From Sphingobium sp. (GTDB lineage: Bacteria > Pseudomonadota > Alphaproteobacteria > Sphingomonadales > Sphingomonadaceae), in contig JAHFPV010000001.1 in assembly GCA_023266575.1 (NCBI GenBank), positions 411,152-475,151 on the forward strand: a DNA stretch of 64,000 nt, given 5' to 3'. The notes below the pieces were generated by a model. That model did not search any database. It had not been told where the DNA came from and was given only the letters and a program-made list of their open reading frames with translations. Shown piece by piece: positions 17,783 to 27,545 of the stretch. Position numbers and translations under genes: made by a program. Every line of letters begins with the position of its first letter. Positions within the stretch are counted from its first letter, which is position 1.

Positions 17783-19222
17783 TCAGGCTTCATCGGGTAG
17801 GGGGATGAGTTTCCCCGGATTGAACAGCCCCTGGGGGTCGAACGCGGCCTTGATTGCCCGCAACGCACCGATCCGCGCTGGCCCGGCCAGCCGCGCCAGC
17901 TCCGCGCGCTTCATCTGGCCAATGCCATGTTCGGCCGAGATCGATCCGCCCGCTGCAACCACCGCGTCATGGACGAAGCCGTTGATCGCCTGACCCTGTG
18001 CCGCGATCCAGCCCGGCCCGTCGCTTGTCCCTTTGGGCGCGCGGACATGGAAATGGACATTGCCGTCCCCCAGATGGCCGAAGGACGACGCCGTCGTGCC
18101 GGGAAAATGTGCCATCGCCGCATCAGCCGCCTCGATCATGAAGGCGGGCATCCGCGCCACCGGCACGCTGATGTCATATTGCAATGCTGGCCCCTGCGCC
18201 TTTTCCGATTCCGACAGCGATTCGCGGATTCGCCAGAAGGCCTCAGCCTGTGCCTCGCTGGCCGCCACCACGGCGTCGATTGCGATGCCCCGCTCGAACG
18301 CCAGAGCCAGCGCGCCCTCTAGCCGCTCGCTCGGACCCGGATCGCGCAGATCGGCATGATCCACCTCGATCAGCACATGCCAGGGCGTCCGCGTCTCGAT
18401 CGGGCTGCGCGTGCCGGGAATATGCCCCAGCACAAAGCCCAAAGTCTCGTCGGCGATAACCTCAAACCCCTCGACACTGTCGCCCAGCTCCGCCTCAGTG
18501 AGCCGCAACAGCGCCAGCGCGTCGGCGGGGGAGGCGACCCCGACCCATCCGACCGCCCGCGCTGCGATCGCCGGGACCAGTCGCAGCGCAGCCGCGGTAA
18601 TCACCCCCAGCGTGCCTTCTGCGCCGATCAGCAACTGCTTGATGTCGTATCCGCGATTATCCTTCTTCAGCGCGTCCAGCCCGTGGAAGATGCTGCCATC
18701 GGGCAGCACCGCCTCCACCCCCTCGACGAGCGCGCGCATCGTCCCGTGGCGCAGCACCTGCGTGCCGCCCGCATTGGTCGACACCAGTCCGCCGATCGTC
18801 GCCGATCCCTTCGCCCCCAGGCTCAGCGGAAAGCGCCGCCCGGCCACTTCGGCGGCATCATGCAGGTTGCTCAGGATCACGCCCGCCTCGCAGATCGCCA
18901 GATTATCGTCCGCGCTCATGCTGCGAATCCGGTTCATCCGCCGCAGCGACAGGATCAGCGCCGATCCGTCGGCAGGCGGCGTCGCCCCGCCGACCATCGA
19001 CGTATTGCCCCCCTGCGGCACCAGCGCGACCCCCAGTTCCGCCGCCAGCGCGACCACGGCGGCCACCTCCTCGACGCAGGCAGGCGACAGGATCGCCGCC
19101 GTTGCGCCATGATAACGCCCGCGCCAGTCGCTAACCCATGGCGCGATATCGTCCGGGTCGGTGATGACGCCCTTGGGGCCAAGCAATGCTGCAAAGCGCG
19201 CGATGATATGCTGTCCAATCAT
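17783..19222 (-). CDS. FAD-binding oxidoreductase (D-lactate / D-2-hydroxyacid dehydrogenase type)
   Basis: About 479 residues. The N-terminal FAD_binding_4 domain shows VPQGGNTSMVGGATP and the region LSLGAKGSATIGGLVSTNAGG; the C-terminal FAD-oxidase domain shows FGHLGDGNVHFHVR and ISAEHGIGQMKR, which carry the metal/substrate histidines. This is the GlcD/DLD/D2HGDH family that oxidises D-2-hydroxyacids and passes electrons to the respiratory chain or ETF. The exact substrate (D-lactate, glycolate or D-2-hydroxyglutarate) cannot be decided. I chose the ATG at 19222 with AGGTG six bases upstream; a GTG at 19231 is the alternative. Confidence 0.9.
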   Translation of the reverse strand: MIGQHIIARFAALLGPKGVITDPDDIAPWVSDWRGRYHGATAAILSPACVEEVAAVVALAAELGVALVPQGGNTSMVGGATPPADGSALILSLRRMNRIRSMSADDNLAICEAGVILSNLHDAAEVAGRRFPLSLGAKGSATIGGLVSTNAGGTQVLRHGTMRALVEGVEAVLPDGSIFHGLDALKKDNRGYDIKQLLIGAEGTLGVITAAALRLVPAIAARAVGWVGVASPADALALLRLTEAELGDSVEGFEVIADETLGFVLGHIPGTRSPIETRTPWHVLIEVDHADLRDPGPSERLEGALALAFERGIAIDAVVAASEAQAEAFWRIRESLSESEKAQGPALQYDISVPVARMPAFMIEAADAAMAHFPGTTASSFGHLGDGNVHFHVRAPKGTSDGPGWIAAQGQAINGFVHDAVVAAGGSISAEHGIGQMKRAELARLAGPARIGALRAIKAAFDPQGLFNPGKLIPLPDEA

Positions 19223-19299
19223 GGGACGCACCTATCTGCGGAATTCATCGACTGTTCAACCATGGGTCGATAGCGTCCGATTCCCAAAAGGGGTCCGAT

Positions 19300-19734
19300 T
19301 TGGTTCATTCCATCATGCTGCTGATTGCCGCCACGACGGCTGACCCGGTTCAATGGGCGCAACTGACGATCCAGCAGCGCGTCATCATTCGTGTGCCGAT
19401 GGCGAAAAAAGGCAAGGCGCCCCCGCGCATCACCGAAAAAGCCGCCGATGCCTGGGACGAGAAAAAGGGGCCGCGCTGCGTCGCCCTGCGCTCGATTCGT
19501 GCTGCCGCCATCGTCGTGCGCAACGGGGTCGACCTGATCCTGGCCGACCAGCATCGTTACCGCGCCCGTCTGGAAAAAGGGTGCGATGCCGCCGCTTTCT
19601 ATTCCGGCTTCTATGTCGAGCCGGACGAGGACGGATCGCTCTGTTCGGGCCGCGACGAGTTACAGGCACGCGGCGGCACCAGTTGCGCGATCGACAGCTT
19701 CAAACGGCTGATCGCCGCGGAACCCGACGACTGA
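19300..19734 (+). CDS. Unknown small protein, possibly exported
   Basis: 144 residues with a TTG start supported by AAAAGGGG ending six bases upstream; the ATG at 19315 is the alternative. The N-terminus has a short hydrophobic stretch (IMLLIAATTADP) that could be a weak signal sequence. The rest is hydrophilic, with paired cysteines near the C-terminal half (CDAAAFYSGFYVEPDEDGSLC and TSCAIDSF). I do not recognise a family. It is divergent from the FAD oxidoreductase and precedes the helicase by about 140 bases. Confidence 0.65.
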   Translation: MVHSIMLLIAATTADPVQWAQLTIQQRVIIRVPMAKKGKAPPRITEKAADAWDEKKGPRCVALRSIRAAAIVVRNGVDLILADQHRYRARLEKGCDAAAFYSGFYVEPDEDGSLCSGRDELQARGGTSCAIDSFKRLIAAEPDD

Positions 19735-19870
19735 GCGTCCCTATCGGGCAACGACCGCCCGTCAAACCGCGCGATTTCCTTGACAAGCGGCCGATATTTC
19801 CGCAATGCGCGGCCGATTTCTGTCTCGCTATCGTGCAGGACGGACAAGCCTCCTGTTCCCGGACCATTGA

Positions 19871-21322
19871 ATGACTTTTGCCGATCTCGGCCTTTCCGAC
19901 GAATTGCTCAGGGCCGTAACCGAGTCCGGTTATGATACGCCCACGCCGATTCAGGCGCAGGCGATTCCGTCCGTCCTGATGATGCGCGACATCATTGGCA
20001 TCGCCCAGACGGGGACGGGCAAGACGGCCAGCTTCGTCCTGCCGATGATCGACATCCTCGCCCATGGCCGCAGCCGCGCGCGGATGCCGCGCTCGCTGAT
20101 CCTGGAGCCGACGCGCGAACTTGCCGCCCAGGTCGCGGAAAATTTCGAGAAATACGGCAAATATCACAAGCTCTCGATGGCGCTGCTGATCGGTGGCGTG
20201 TCGATGGGGGATCAACTCGCTGCGCTCGAAAAGGGCGTGGACGTGCTGATCGCGACGCCGGGCCGCCTGATGGACCTGTTCGGGCGCGGCAAGATCATGC
20301 TGAACGGCTGTTCGCTGCTGGTCATCGACGAAGCCGACCGGATGCTCGACATGGGCTTTATCCCGGATATCGAGGAAATCTGCACCAAACTGCCCGCGCA
20401 GCGTCAGACCTTGCTCTTCTCGGCAACGATGCCCCCGGTCATCAAGAAGCTGGCCGACAAATTCCTGTCCAATCCCAAATCGATCGAAGTCGCGCGGCCC
20501 GCCAGCGCCTCGATCAACATCACTCAGCGTCTGGTGAAGGTCGATTCGCGCAAGAAGCGCGACACCCTGGCCAAAATGCTGCGCGAAGCCGACGTCACCA
20601 GCGCCGTCATCTTCTGCAACCGCAAGACCACGGTGCGGGACTTGAACAAGAGCCTGCAACGAGACGGCTTCAAGTCGGGCGAAATCCATGGCGATATCGA
20701 CCAGGGTTCGCGCATCGCCGAACTGGAACGCTTCCGCGCCGGCACCGTCAACATCCTCGTCGCGTCGGACGTCGCGGCGCGCGGGTTGGACATCAAGGGC
20801 GTCAGCCATGTGTTCAACTATGATGCGCCTTGGCACCCGGACGATTATGTCCACCGCATCGGCCGCACCGGCCGCGCGGGCGCATCAGGCGTCGCCTACA
20901 CCTTCGTCACCGAAGCGGATGCCGAAGCGATCGACAATATCCAGAAGCTGATCGGCACCAAGATCGAGGTCGTCGGTGCGGCGCAGGCCATCGCCGAAAT
21001 CGAGCCGACCGAAGAAGCCGCACCCCGCGCACCAAGGGGCCGCAAGCCCCGCGCTGCCAAGCCGGTCATCGAAACGCCAGTGGCGGACGAGCCAGTCGCC
21101 GAAAAGCCCCGCGCCGCCCGCCAACCCCGCGCGCAAAAGCCGCGCGAGGAAGCCCCGCGCGTCCAGGCACCGCGTCAGGAAGCTCCGGCCCGTCCAGCCG
21201 TCGCCCCCCGCGCCGCCGAAGCCCCCGCCCGCCAGCGCCGCAACGACCATCAGGACGACGGCCCCGACGAAGGCTGGAACGGCCCGGTGCCGGAATTCCT
21301 GAACTTCGGCTTCGACGCCTAA
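19871..21322 (+). CDS. rhlE: DEAD-box ATP-dependent RNA helicase, RhlE type
   Basis: 483 residues. Q-motif region with TPTPIQAQAIP, Walker A AQTGTGKT, PTRELAAQ, TPGRLMDL, DEAD box VIDEADRMLDMGF, SAT motif, and the helicase C motifs ARGLDIKGVSHVFNYD and HRIGRTGRAG. The tail (about 385-483) is low-complexity Ala/Pro/Arg-rich, with repeated short PRA and EKPRA elements, as expected for an RNA-binding extension. It unwinds or remodels RNA in ribosome assembly or mRNA decay. The tail is where the protein differs most from relatives. A single-gene transcription unit is likely. Confidence 0.92.
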   Translation: MTFADLGLSDELLRAVTESGYDTPTPIQAQAIPSVLMMRDIIGIAQTGTGKTASFVLPMIDILAHGRSRARMPRSLILEPTRELAAQVAENFEKYGKYHKLSMALLIGGVSMGDQLAALEKGVDVLIATPGRLMDLFGRGKIMLNGCSLLVIDEADRMLDMGFIPDIEEICTKLPAQRQTLLFSATMPPVIKKLADKFLSNPKSIEVARPASASINITQRLVKVDSRKKRDTLAKMLREADVTSAVIFCNRKTTVRDLNKSLQRDGFKSGEIHGDIDQGSRIAELERFRAGTVNILVASDVAARGLDIKGVSHVFNYDAPWHPDDYVHRIGRTGRAGASGVAYTFVTEADAEAIDNIQKLIGTKIEVVGAAQAIAEIEPTEEAAPRAPRGRKPRAAKPVIETPVADEPVAEKPRAARQPRAQKPREEAPRVQAPRQEAPARPAVAPRAAEAPARQRRNDHQDDGPDEGWNGPVPEFLNFGFDA

Positions 21323-21347
21323 ATCCTTCTCCCCACGGGAGAAGGAT
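21323..21347. repeat. Perfect 11-bp palindromic repeat after rhlE
   Basis: ATCCTTCTCCC, loop CAC, GGGAGAAGGAT, starting directly after the rhlE stop. No T tract follows, so it is more like a REP element than a terminator; it could still end transcription. Confidence 0.5.
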
Positions 21348-21412
21348 ACGCACCCTTGCCAGCTTGCTGGCTAGGCGAAGTTGGATGAGGGCGACCAGAC
21401 CTACGAAAAATG

Positions 21413-21489
21413 CCGTTCGGGCTGAGCCTGTCGAAGCCTTTTCCTTCTTTTCAAGAAATGCGGCCCTTCGACAAGCTCAGGGCGAACGG
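21413..21489. repeat. Inverted repeat (REP-like), 24-bp arms
   Basis: Arms at 21413-21436 and 21466-21489, with three mismatches, separated by 29 bases. The gene-free stretch 21323-21517 holds only this and the preceding palindrome. Confidence 0.6.
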
Positions 21490-21517
21490 AAGGAGGCGGT
21501 CGCGTTTGTAACTCCCC

Positions 21518-22213
21518 TCACAACAACCCCATCGCCCGCATACTGCTATGCCCGTTCGCGCCCACAATGATATGGTCATGCACCGCGATGTTCAGCCGCT
21601 TGCCTGCCTCGATGATCTGCCGCGTCACATCTATGTCCTGGCGGCTGGGTTCGGGTGATCCGCTGGGGTGGTTATGGACCAATATGATCGCCGCTGACCC
21701 CAGGTCGATCGCCCGGCGAATAACCTCGCGCACATAGATGGCGGCCTGGTCGATCGACCCGTCGCCCATATTTTCGTCGCGGATCAGCATGTTGCGCGCG
21801 TTGAGATGCAGCACCCGCACCCGTTCCACGCCCAGAAAAGCCATGTCCGCGCGCAGATAGTCGAGCAGCGCCTGCCAACTCGCCAGCACCGGCCGCGCGG
21901 CCACTTCGTTGCGCAGCGTCCGCAGCATCGTCGCCTGCACGATCTTGATCGCCGCGATGCTGGTGTCGCCCATGCCCGGCACCCGCGCAATCGCCTGCCA
22001 GTCGGCGCTCATCAGCCCGCCAATCCCGCCAAATTCGCGCAGCAGTGCCTTGGCCAGCGGCTTGGTGTCGCGCCGGGGAATGGCCAGCGCCAGCAGATAT
22101 TCGATCAGCTCATGATCATGCAACGCATCCCCGCCGCTCTCCGCCAGTTTCTGCCGCAACCGCGCGCGATGCCCTGCGCCATCATGCGTGACTTTTGCGT
22201 CCTGCTCCGCCAA
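21518..22213 (-). CDS. radC: RadC/JAB-domain protein
   Basis: 231 residues. A helix-hairpin-helix-like N-terminal part (GAGHRARLRQKL, LIEYLLALAIPRRDTKPLAKALL, ARVPGMGDTSIAAIK) precedes a JAB1/MPN-like domain with the metal motif LVHNHPSGSPEPSRQDID. RadC is widely annotated as a DNA-repair protein, although the role is disputed. The start is a TTG: GAGGGA lies seven bases upstream, and the nearby ATG at 22221 is out of frame. Lone gene between rhlE and the divergent ydbH operon. Confidence 0.92.
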   Translation of the reverse strand: MAEQDAKVTHDGAGHRARLRQKLAESGGDALHDHELIEYLLALAIPRRDTKPLAKALLREFGGIGGLMSADWQAIARVPGMGDTSIAAIKIVQATMLRTLRNEVAARPVLASWQALLDYLRADMAFLGVERVRVLHLNARNMLIRDENMGDGSIDQAAIYVREVIRRAIDLGSAAIILVHNHPSGSPEPSRQDIDVTRQIIEAGKRLNIAVHDHIIVGANGHSSMRAMGLL

Positions 22214-22348
22214 ACCCGCATCCCTCGCTACCGGCCATGGACGCTATAAGTTGCGGAATCGCGGGGCAAGGATATTTAAGCGGGCACAGACGTTATGGTC
22301 CCGTTACGGACCATCAGCGTTACTTGAAAGCCGGGGTTGGCCATAGGC

Positions 22349-25300
22349 ATGGAAGAACAGGACGGCGAAGAGCAGGTTCGCCGGGGGTGGCTGCGCTGGC
22401 TGGGTGTCGGCACGGGGTCGCTTGCGCTGGTGCTGGTCGTGCTCTGGACGCAGCGCGCGCCGATCGCGGAAAATTTCGTCAGCCGCGAACTCAACCGGCG
22501 CGGGGTGCAGGCCAATTATGATCTGGTGGATGTCGGTCTGCGCACCCAGCGGATCGAACATATCCTGCTGGGCGATCCCGCCAATCCTGATCTGACCGCC
22601 GACTGGGTGGAGGTCGACATCGCCTTTGCCGGGCTGACGCCGCAGGTCGCCGCGGTCCGCGCAGGCGGCGTGCGGATGCGTGGCTCCTATCATAACGGCG
22701 TGCTGCGCCTGGGCGAACTCGACAAATTCCGCGATCCCGATTCGACCGCGCCCTTCAGCCTGCCCGACATTCTCCTCTCGCTTGCCGACGCGCGGCTGCG
22801 GCTCGATACCGACGCCGGGCAATTGGGGATGCGGATCGACGGGGAGGGCAATCTGCGCTCCGGCTTTCGCGGCAAACTCGCTGCCGTCATGCCCCGCGCC
22901 GCCTTCGCCAGTTGCGGCCTGACCGACGGGAGCGCTTCGCTCGCCCTCGCCATGGATCAGGGGCGCCCGCACGTCACCGGCCCGGTCCGCGCCGCCGCAC
23001 TGGCCTGCCGCGATAGCGCCGCCATCGCCCGCCCGGTCGCCACGCTCGACCTGACCCTCGGCGCAGCCTTCGACCGCTGGAGCGGCCATGTCGATCTGGC
23101 GGGCGAGGCGCTCAAGGCCAGCGGCATCGTTCTCGCCGCACCCAACGGTCGCGTCGATTTCGACGGCACGGCATCCGCCACCAGCGGCCGCGCCCGCATC
23201 GGCGCAAAGGCGCTGGCGGGGCAGGGGGCGATGCTCGAACAGGCCGCCCTCACCGGCACATGGTCGGTTAAAGGCGGCGAAACCGCGTTGCAAGGCGAAC
23301 TCTCCGGTCGCCAGCTCCGCGTCTCCGACCGCGATCCGCTGGCCACCCTGCGCGCCTCGACCGTCGGCACGCCGGTAGAGCCACTCGCCGCCCGCCTCGC
23401 CGACGCGGTGCGCCGTGCAGGCGACAGCAACCAGATCCGCACCCGTTTCGCCCTTGTCCAGCGCGGCGCAACAGGCAGCCTCGTCCTCACCGACAGTCGC
23501 CTGACCGCGCGCAGCGGCGCGCAGGCGGGCCTAGCCCCCGATGGCCGCATCACGCTCGGTTGGCCCGGCCGCGCCGGATCAGCACTCGACTGGGCGCTCG
23601 AAGGCGCTCTGCGCACAGAGGGCGGCGGCCTGCCCGATGCCGCGCTCCGCCTCGCGCGTCGCCCCGGCGGAGGCTTTGGCGGCGAATTGTTCGTCAATCC
23701 CTATGCCGCTGGCGACGCGCGCCTCGCCATCGACCGCGTCCGCTTCCTCGCCCAGCCCGACGGCACCACCCGCTTCTCGACCGCGCTCCGCCTCGATGGC
23801 CCGCTGCCCGACGGACGCCTTCGTGGCCTTAGCCTGCCGATCGACGGCCAGCTTGCCGCCAGTGGCGCGCTGGCGATCAACCGCCGCTGCGTCCCCCTGT
23901 CGCTGCTCGAAGCGCGCTATGGTGCCTTCGCCATTGGGCAGACCCGCCAGACGCTCTGCCCGCTGGGCGGCGGCGCGCTGTTCGCCGTGGGGCCAAAGGG
24001 CATCAGCGGCGGCGCGGACATTCGCAATCTCGCGCTCACCGGCACCAGCGGCGACAGCCCGCTGCGCCTGACCGCCGATCATGCCCGCATCGCGCTCGGC
24101 CAGACCGGTTTCGCGCTCGCCAATCCCGCGCTCAGCATCGGCCCGAACGACGCCCCCGTCCGGCTGACCGCCGCCAGCCTCGACGGCGCAATGACCGCGC
24201 GCGGCATGAATGGCAAAGTCAGCGGGGCAGGGGGCCAGATCGGCACCATCCCGCTGATCGCCGAACAGGGCAACGGCACCTGGAGCTTTGCCAATAGCGC
24301 GCTCGATGTCCGCGCCGCCATGACAGTGCGCGATTCGCAGTCGCCCGTCCGCTTCAACCCGCTCACCGTCCCTGATTTTGCCCTGACCCTCAAAAATGGC
24401 CGCATCGCCGCTACCGGCACGCTGACTGCGCCGCGCAATGGCGCAACCGTCGCCCGCACCGTGATTGCGCATGAACTTGGCAGCGGGAAGGGCCATGCCG
24501 ACCTGACCGTCCCCGGCCTCGCCTTTGGCCCGACGCTCCAGCCCGACGAAGTCACCCCGCTGGCGCTCGGCGTCGTCGCCAATGTCGCGGCGACCGTGAC
24601 CGGAGAAGGACGGATCGACTGGACCGGATCGACCGTCACCTCCACCGGCACCTTCCGCACCGACAATGCCAATCTTGCCGCCGCCTTCGGCCCGGTCCAG
24701 GGCCTGTCGGGCGAAATCCGCTTCACCGACCTTATCAACATGGTCACTGCACCCGGTCAGTCGGTCAAGATCGCCTCGGTCAATCCGGGCGTCGAAGTCC
24801 GCGACGGCACGATCCGCTATCGACTGGAAGCCGGACAGAAGGTGCGAATCGAAGGCGGCGGCTGGCCCTTCTCCGGCGGGCAGCTGGTCCTGCTCCCCAC
24901 CACCATGGATTTCAGCGCCGATGTCGATCGCTATCTGACCTTCCGCGTCATCGGCCTGGATGCGGGCGCTTTCATCCAGGCGATGGAGCTGGACAATATT
25001 TCGGCCACCGGCACGTTTGACGGGCTGATGCCGCTCATCTTCAACGCGCAGGGCGGGCGGATTGCGGGCGGGGTTCTGGTCGCCCGACAACAGGGTATGC
25101 CCCCGCTGCTGATGCCCGAAGGCGTGCTGCCGACCATTCCCTGCGATCCTTCGCTTCAGTCGGGCGTGCTGTCCTATGTCGGTCCGGTATCGAACGAACA
25201 GCTTGGCACGATGGGGCGGCTGGCCTTCGACGCACTCAAAAATCTGCAATATAAATGTCTGACAATCCTGATGGATGGCGCGCTGGACGGCGAGATGGTG

Positions 25301-25579
25301 ACCAATGTCGTGTTCAACGGCGTCAATCGTGGCCAGTTGGGCGGCGCACCGGCGGGGCTGGCGCGCAACTTCACCGGCCTGCCTTTCCTGTTCAACGTCC
25401 GCATTTCCGCGCCTTTCCGGGGACTGCTCGGCACCGCCCAGTCCTTCATCGACCCGTCGCAACTGATCCAGAACAGTATCGGCGACCAGATGCAGGCGAA
25501 CATGAAGAGCAAATTGAACGAAAGCCTTGCGGTTCAGCCTGCGGAAAGCGACAACATGCCAAACGGGGAGCGCAAATGA
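22349..25579 (+). CDS. YdbH-family AsmA-like intermembrane lipid-transport protein
   Basis: About 1076 residues. One N-terminal membrane anchor (WLRWLGVGTGSLALVLVVLW), then a long beta-rich AsmA/TamB-like periplasmic body; the C-terminal part contains the characteristic GLDAGAFIQAMELDNISATGTFDG and a GG-rich MPEGVLPTIP segment. YdbH, YnbE and YdbL form a known phospholipid bridge between inner and outer membranes in E. coli. The identical gene order here supports the call. The ATG at 22349 is chosen; a TTG at 22337 is possible. It overlaps the ynbE-like gene (ATGA). Confidence 0.85.
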   Translation: MEEQDGEEQVRRGWLRWLGVGTGSLALVLVVLWTQRAPIAENFVSRELNRRGVQANYDLVDVGLRTQRIEHILLGDPANPDLTADWVEVDIAFAGLTPQVAAVRAGGVRMRGSYHNGVLRLGELDKFRDPDSTAPFSLPDILLSLADARLRLDTDAGQLGMRIDGEGNLRSGFRGKLAAVMPRAAFASCGLTDGSASLALAMDQGRPHVTGPVRAAALACRDSAAIARPVATLDLTLGAAFDRWSGHVDLAGEALKASGIVLAAPNGRVDFDGTASATSGRARIGAKALAGQGAMLEQAALTGTWSVKGGETALQGELSGRQLRVSDRDPLATLRASTVGTPVEPLAARLADAVRRAGDSNQIRTRFALVQRGATGSLVLTDSRLTARSGAQAGLAPDGRITLGWPGRAGSALDWALEGALRTEGGGLPDAALRLARRPGGGFGGELFVNPYAAGDARLAIDRVRFLAQPDGTTRFSTALRLDGPLPDGRLRGLSLPIDGQLAASGALAINRRCVPLSLLEARYGAFAIGQTRQTLCPLGGGALFAVGPKGISGGADIRNLALTGTSGDSPLRLTADHARIALGQTGFALANPALSIGPNDAPVRLTAASLDGAMTARGMNGKVSGAGGQIGTIPLIAEQGNGTWSFANSALDVRAAMTVRDSQSPVRFNPLTVPDFALTLKNGRIAATGTLTAPRNGATVARTVIAHELGSGKGHADLTVPGLAFGPTLQPDEVTPLALGVVANVAATVTGEGRIDWTGSTVTSTGTFRTDNANLAAAFGPVQGLSGEIRFTDLINMVTAPGQSVKIASVNPGVEVRDGTIRYRLEAGQKVRIEGGGWPFSGGQLVLLPTTMDFSADVDRYLTFRVIGLDAGAFIQAMELDNISATGTFDGLMPLIFNAQGGRIAGGVLVARQQGMPPLLMPEGVLPTIPCDPSLQSGVLSYVGPVSNEQLGTMGRLAFDALKNLQYKCLTILMDGALDGEMVTNVVFNGVNRGQLGGAPAGLARNFTGLPFLFNVRISAPFRGLLGTAQSFIDPSQLIQNSIGDQMQANMKSKLNESLAVQPAESDNMPNGERK

Positions 25580-25764
25580 AGAAGCAAGCAATCATGATGG
25601 CGGGTTTCGCCGGTCTGGCCCTAGGGGGCTGTATTCAGGTCAAGGCGCCTGACAAGCCGATCGAAATCAACCTGAATGTGAAGGTACAGCAGGAGGTCGT
25701 CGTGCGCCTGCAACGTGACGCACAGGACCTCATCCAGAATAACCCGGAGTTGTTCCCGCAATGA
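25576..25764 (+). CDS. YnbE-like lipoprotein
   Basis: 62 residues with a signal peptide and lipobox (LALGGC, Cys near 19), followed by VKAPDKPIEINLNVKVQQEVVVRL. The short conserved INLNVKV segment is the YnbE signature; in E. coli it caps the YdbH bridge at the outer membrane. It overlaps both neighbours by four bases, so it is translationally coupled in a three-gene operon. Confidence 0.88.
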   Translation: MKKQAIMMAGFAGLALGGCIQVKAPDKPIEINLNVKVQQEVVVRLQRDAQDLIQNNPELFPQ

Positions 25765-26162
25765 CACGCAAGATTCTCCTGATCGCCGCCGGTGCCGCTG
25801 TTGCGCTGGCGACCGGATTTGCGATGACCGCGCCCGCCCGCGCCCAAACTGGTGCCGTCGCCAGCGCGATGGCGGCGGGGACCGTGGGCGAACAGGCCGA
25901 CGGCTATCTCGGCATCGCCGGGACGGTGGGGGCCGATGTCCGCGCCGAAGTCGAATCGATCAATATCAAGCGCCGCGCCGCCTATACCCAGTTGGCCAGC
26001 CAGCGCGGCGTCACGGTGCAGGATGTCGCCGCCGCCACCGGCTGCCAGACACTCAGCAGCCGGGTCAAGACTGGCCAGGCCTATCGCATCGGCGCTGGCG
26101 CATGGCAGACCAAGGGCGCAGGCGCGATCGCGCTGCCCTCTTACTGCGCAACCGCGGGCTGA
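25761..26162 (+). CDS. YdbL-like DUF1318 periplasmic protein
   Basis: 133 residues with a signal peptide (cleavage near PARAQ). The body has the DUF1318 pattern: EQADGYLGIAGTVGADVRAEVESINIKRRAAYTQLA and then the conserved VQDVAAATGCQTL. YdbL is thought to modulate YdbH-YnbE assembly. It is the last gene of the operon; a GC-rich gap follows before the ATP synthase genes. Confidence 0.88.
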   Translation: MTRKILLIAAGAAVALATGFAMTAPARAQTGAVASAMAAGTVGEQADGYLGIAGTVGADVRAEVESINIKRRAAYTQLASQRGVTVQDVAAATGCQTLSSRVKTGQAYRIGAGAWQTKGAGAIALPSYCATAG

Positions 26163-26228
26163 AAATCCCGCTCTGGCGGACTTTTCTCATTCCTTCGTCC
26201 GGGTGAGGTAATCTCTGCCCAACCATGG

Positions 26229-26257
26229 TTGACTATCCGCAATCGCCTTTCTAAACG
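26229..26257 (+). promoter_or_regulatory. Candidate promoter of the ATP synthase Fo operon
   Basis: TTGACT (26229-26234), a 17-base spacer and TAAACG (26252-26257), about 75 bases before the atpI-like start. The -10 match is moderate. Confidence 0.4.
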
Positions 26258-26333
26258 GGCCGCGCCTTGACGGGTGCAGCCGCAAGCGCCATGCCGCCTG
26301 CCATATGGGGTCAAACCCCGATGGAGGATGATC

Positions 26334-26657
26334 ATGGTTGCGGATGGACCCGGACAGGACCCGGCGGGGGAGGACGCGCGCATCACGTCTCTGGAAGAGC
26401 GAATTGCGCGTGCTGAAGCCGTCGAAAAGGTCAGGCAGGGGGCTGTGGAGCAGCAGGCGGACGATGGGTCTCGCCTCGGCAACCGGGTTCTTGCGGAACT
26501 GATCGGCGGTCTTGTCGGCGGTGCGTTGATCGGCTGGGTTCTCGACCGGCTGTTTGGCACATCCCCATGGCTCCTGCTCGTTTTCCTCGGTCTTGGCATC
26601 GTGGCGGCGTTCAGGAACATCATCAGATTGACGACGACGAAGCGTCCCCCGGAATAA
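26334..26657 (+). CDS. atpI: AtpI-like ATP synthase assembly protein
   Basis: 107 residues. A charged N-terminal helix (ITSLEERIARAEAVEKVRQ) is followed by two membrane segments (LIGGLVGGALIGWVLDRLFG and PWLLLVFLGLGIVAAFR). This is the usual alphaproteobacterial subunit I layout, which helps c-ring assembly and Mg2+ supply. GGAGG at 26323-26327 lies six bases before the ATG at 26334 and decides the start; an ATG at 26328 is too close to it. First gene of the Fo operon. Confidence 0.85.
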   Translation: MVADGPGQDPAGEDARITSLEERIARAEAVEKVRQGAVEQQADDGSRLGNRVLAELIGGLVGGALIGWVLDRLFGTSPWLLLVFLGLGIVAAFRNIIRLTTTKRPPE

Positions 26658-26706
26658 GGGACGCTTTATTCTTAGTCCGACGGTTTAGACGTAACAGGGG
26701 TCCAGC

Positions 26707-27492
26707 GTGGCAGAATCCGGCAAAATCGATCCGATGCATCAATTTGCGATCGAACCCCTGTTCGGTACGGATCATCTGTCGCTCGGCGGCTTCAACATCG
26801 CCTTCACCAACAGCGCCCTCTACATGGTGCTGGCTGCTGTGGTGCTGTGGATCTTCGTGATCGGCGGCATGAAGCGCGAACTGGTCCCCGGTCGCTGGCA
26901 GATGGCGGTCGAATATATGACCGGCTTCATCAAGAACCTGCTGATCGCGAATATCGGTGACAAGGGGCGCAAATATATCCCCTACGTATTCTCGCTCTTC
27001 ATGTTCATCCTGCTGGCCAACCTGCTTGGTCTGCTGCCGCTGGGTCTGGTCGGGCTTCACCCCTTCACCTTTACCAGTCATTTTACCGCCACCGGCGTGC
27101 TGGCGATCATGAGCTTCTCGATCGTCCTGATCGTCGGCTTTGCCAAACATGGCTTCCATTTCTTCTCGCTCTTCATTCCGCACGGCACGCCTGCGTTGAT
27201 GGTAGGGCCGCTCTTCCTTATTGAACTCGTCTCCTTCATGGTGCGTCCGTTCAGCCTTGGCCTGCGACTGTTCGTCGCGATGACCGCTGGCCACGTGCTG
27301 CTGAAGGTGCTTGCGGGCTTCGTCATCAACAGCGCCAATGCGTCGCCAGCCCTGGGCCTGACCGTCGGCACCGCCAGCTTCATCCTGATGATCGGCATCA
27401 GCGCGCTGGAAATGCTGGTCGCCGTGATCCAGGCCTATGTGTTCGCGCTGCTGACCTCGGTCTATCTCAACGATGCCGAGAACCTGCACTGA
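26707..27492 (+). CDS. atpB: ATP synthase Fo subunit a
   Basis: 261 residues with five to six membrane segments. The functional helix carries LVSFMVRPFSLGLRLFVAMTAGHVLLK, with the essential Arg (MVRPFSLGLRL), and the C-terminal VAVIQAYVFALLTSVYL is typical. It forms the proton half-channels next to the c-ring. The start is a GTG with AGGGG seven bases upstream. It precedes atpE by 53 bases. Confidence 0.96.
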   Translation: MAESGKIDPMHQFAIEPLFGTDHLSLGGFNIAFTNSALYMVLAAVVLWIFVIGGMKRELVPGRWQMAVEYMTGFIKNLLIANIGDKGRKYIPYVFSLFMFILLANLLGLLPLGLVGLHPFTFTSHFTATGVLAIMSFSIVLIVGFAKHGFHFFSLFIPHGTPALMVGPLFLIELVSFMVRPFSLGLRLFVAMTAGHVLLKVLAGFVINSANASPALGLTVGTASFILMIGISALEMLVAVIQAYVFALLTSVYLNDAENLH

Positions 27493-27545
27493 GTTTCATC
27501 TGATTTCGTCAACAATTACATTATTCTAACGAAGGAGTTTACGAC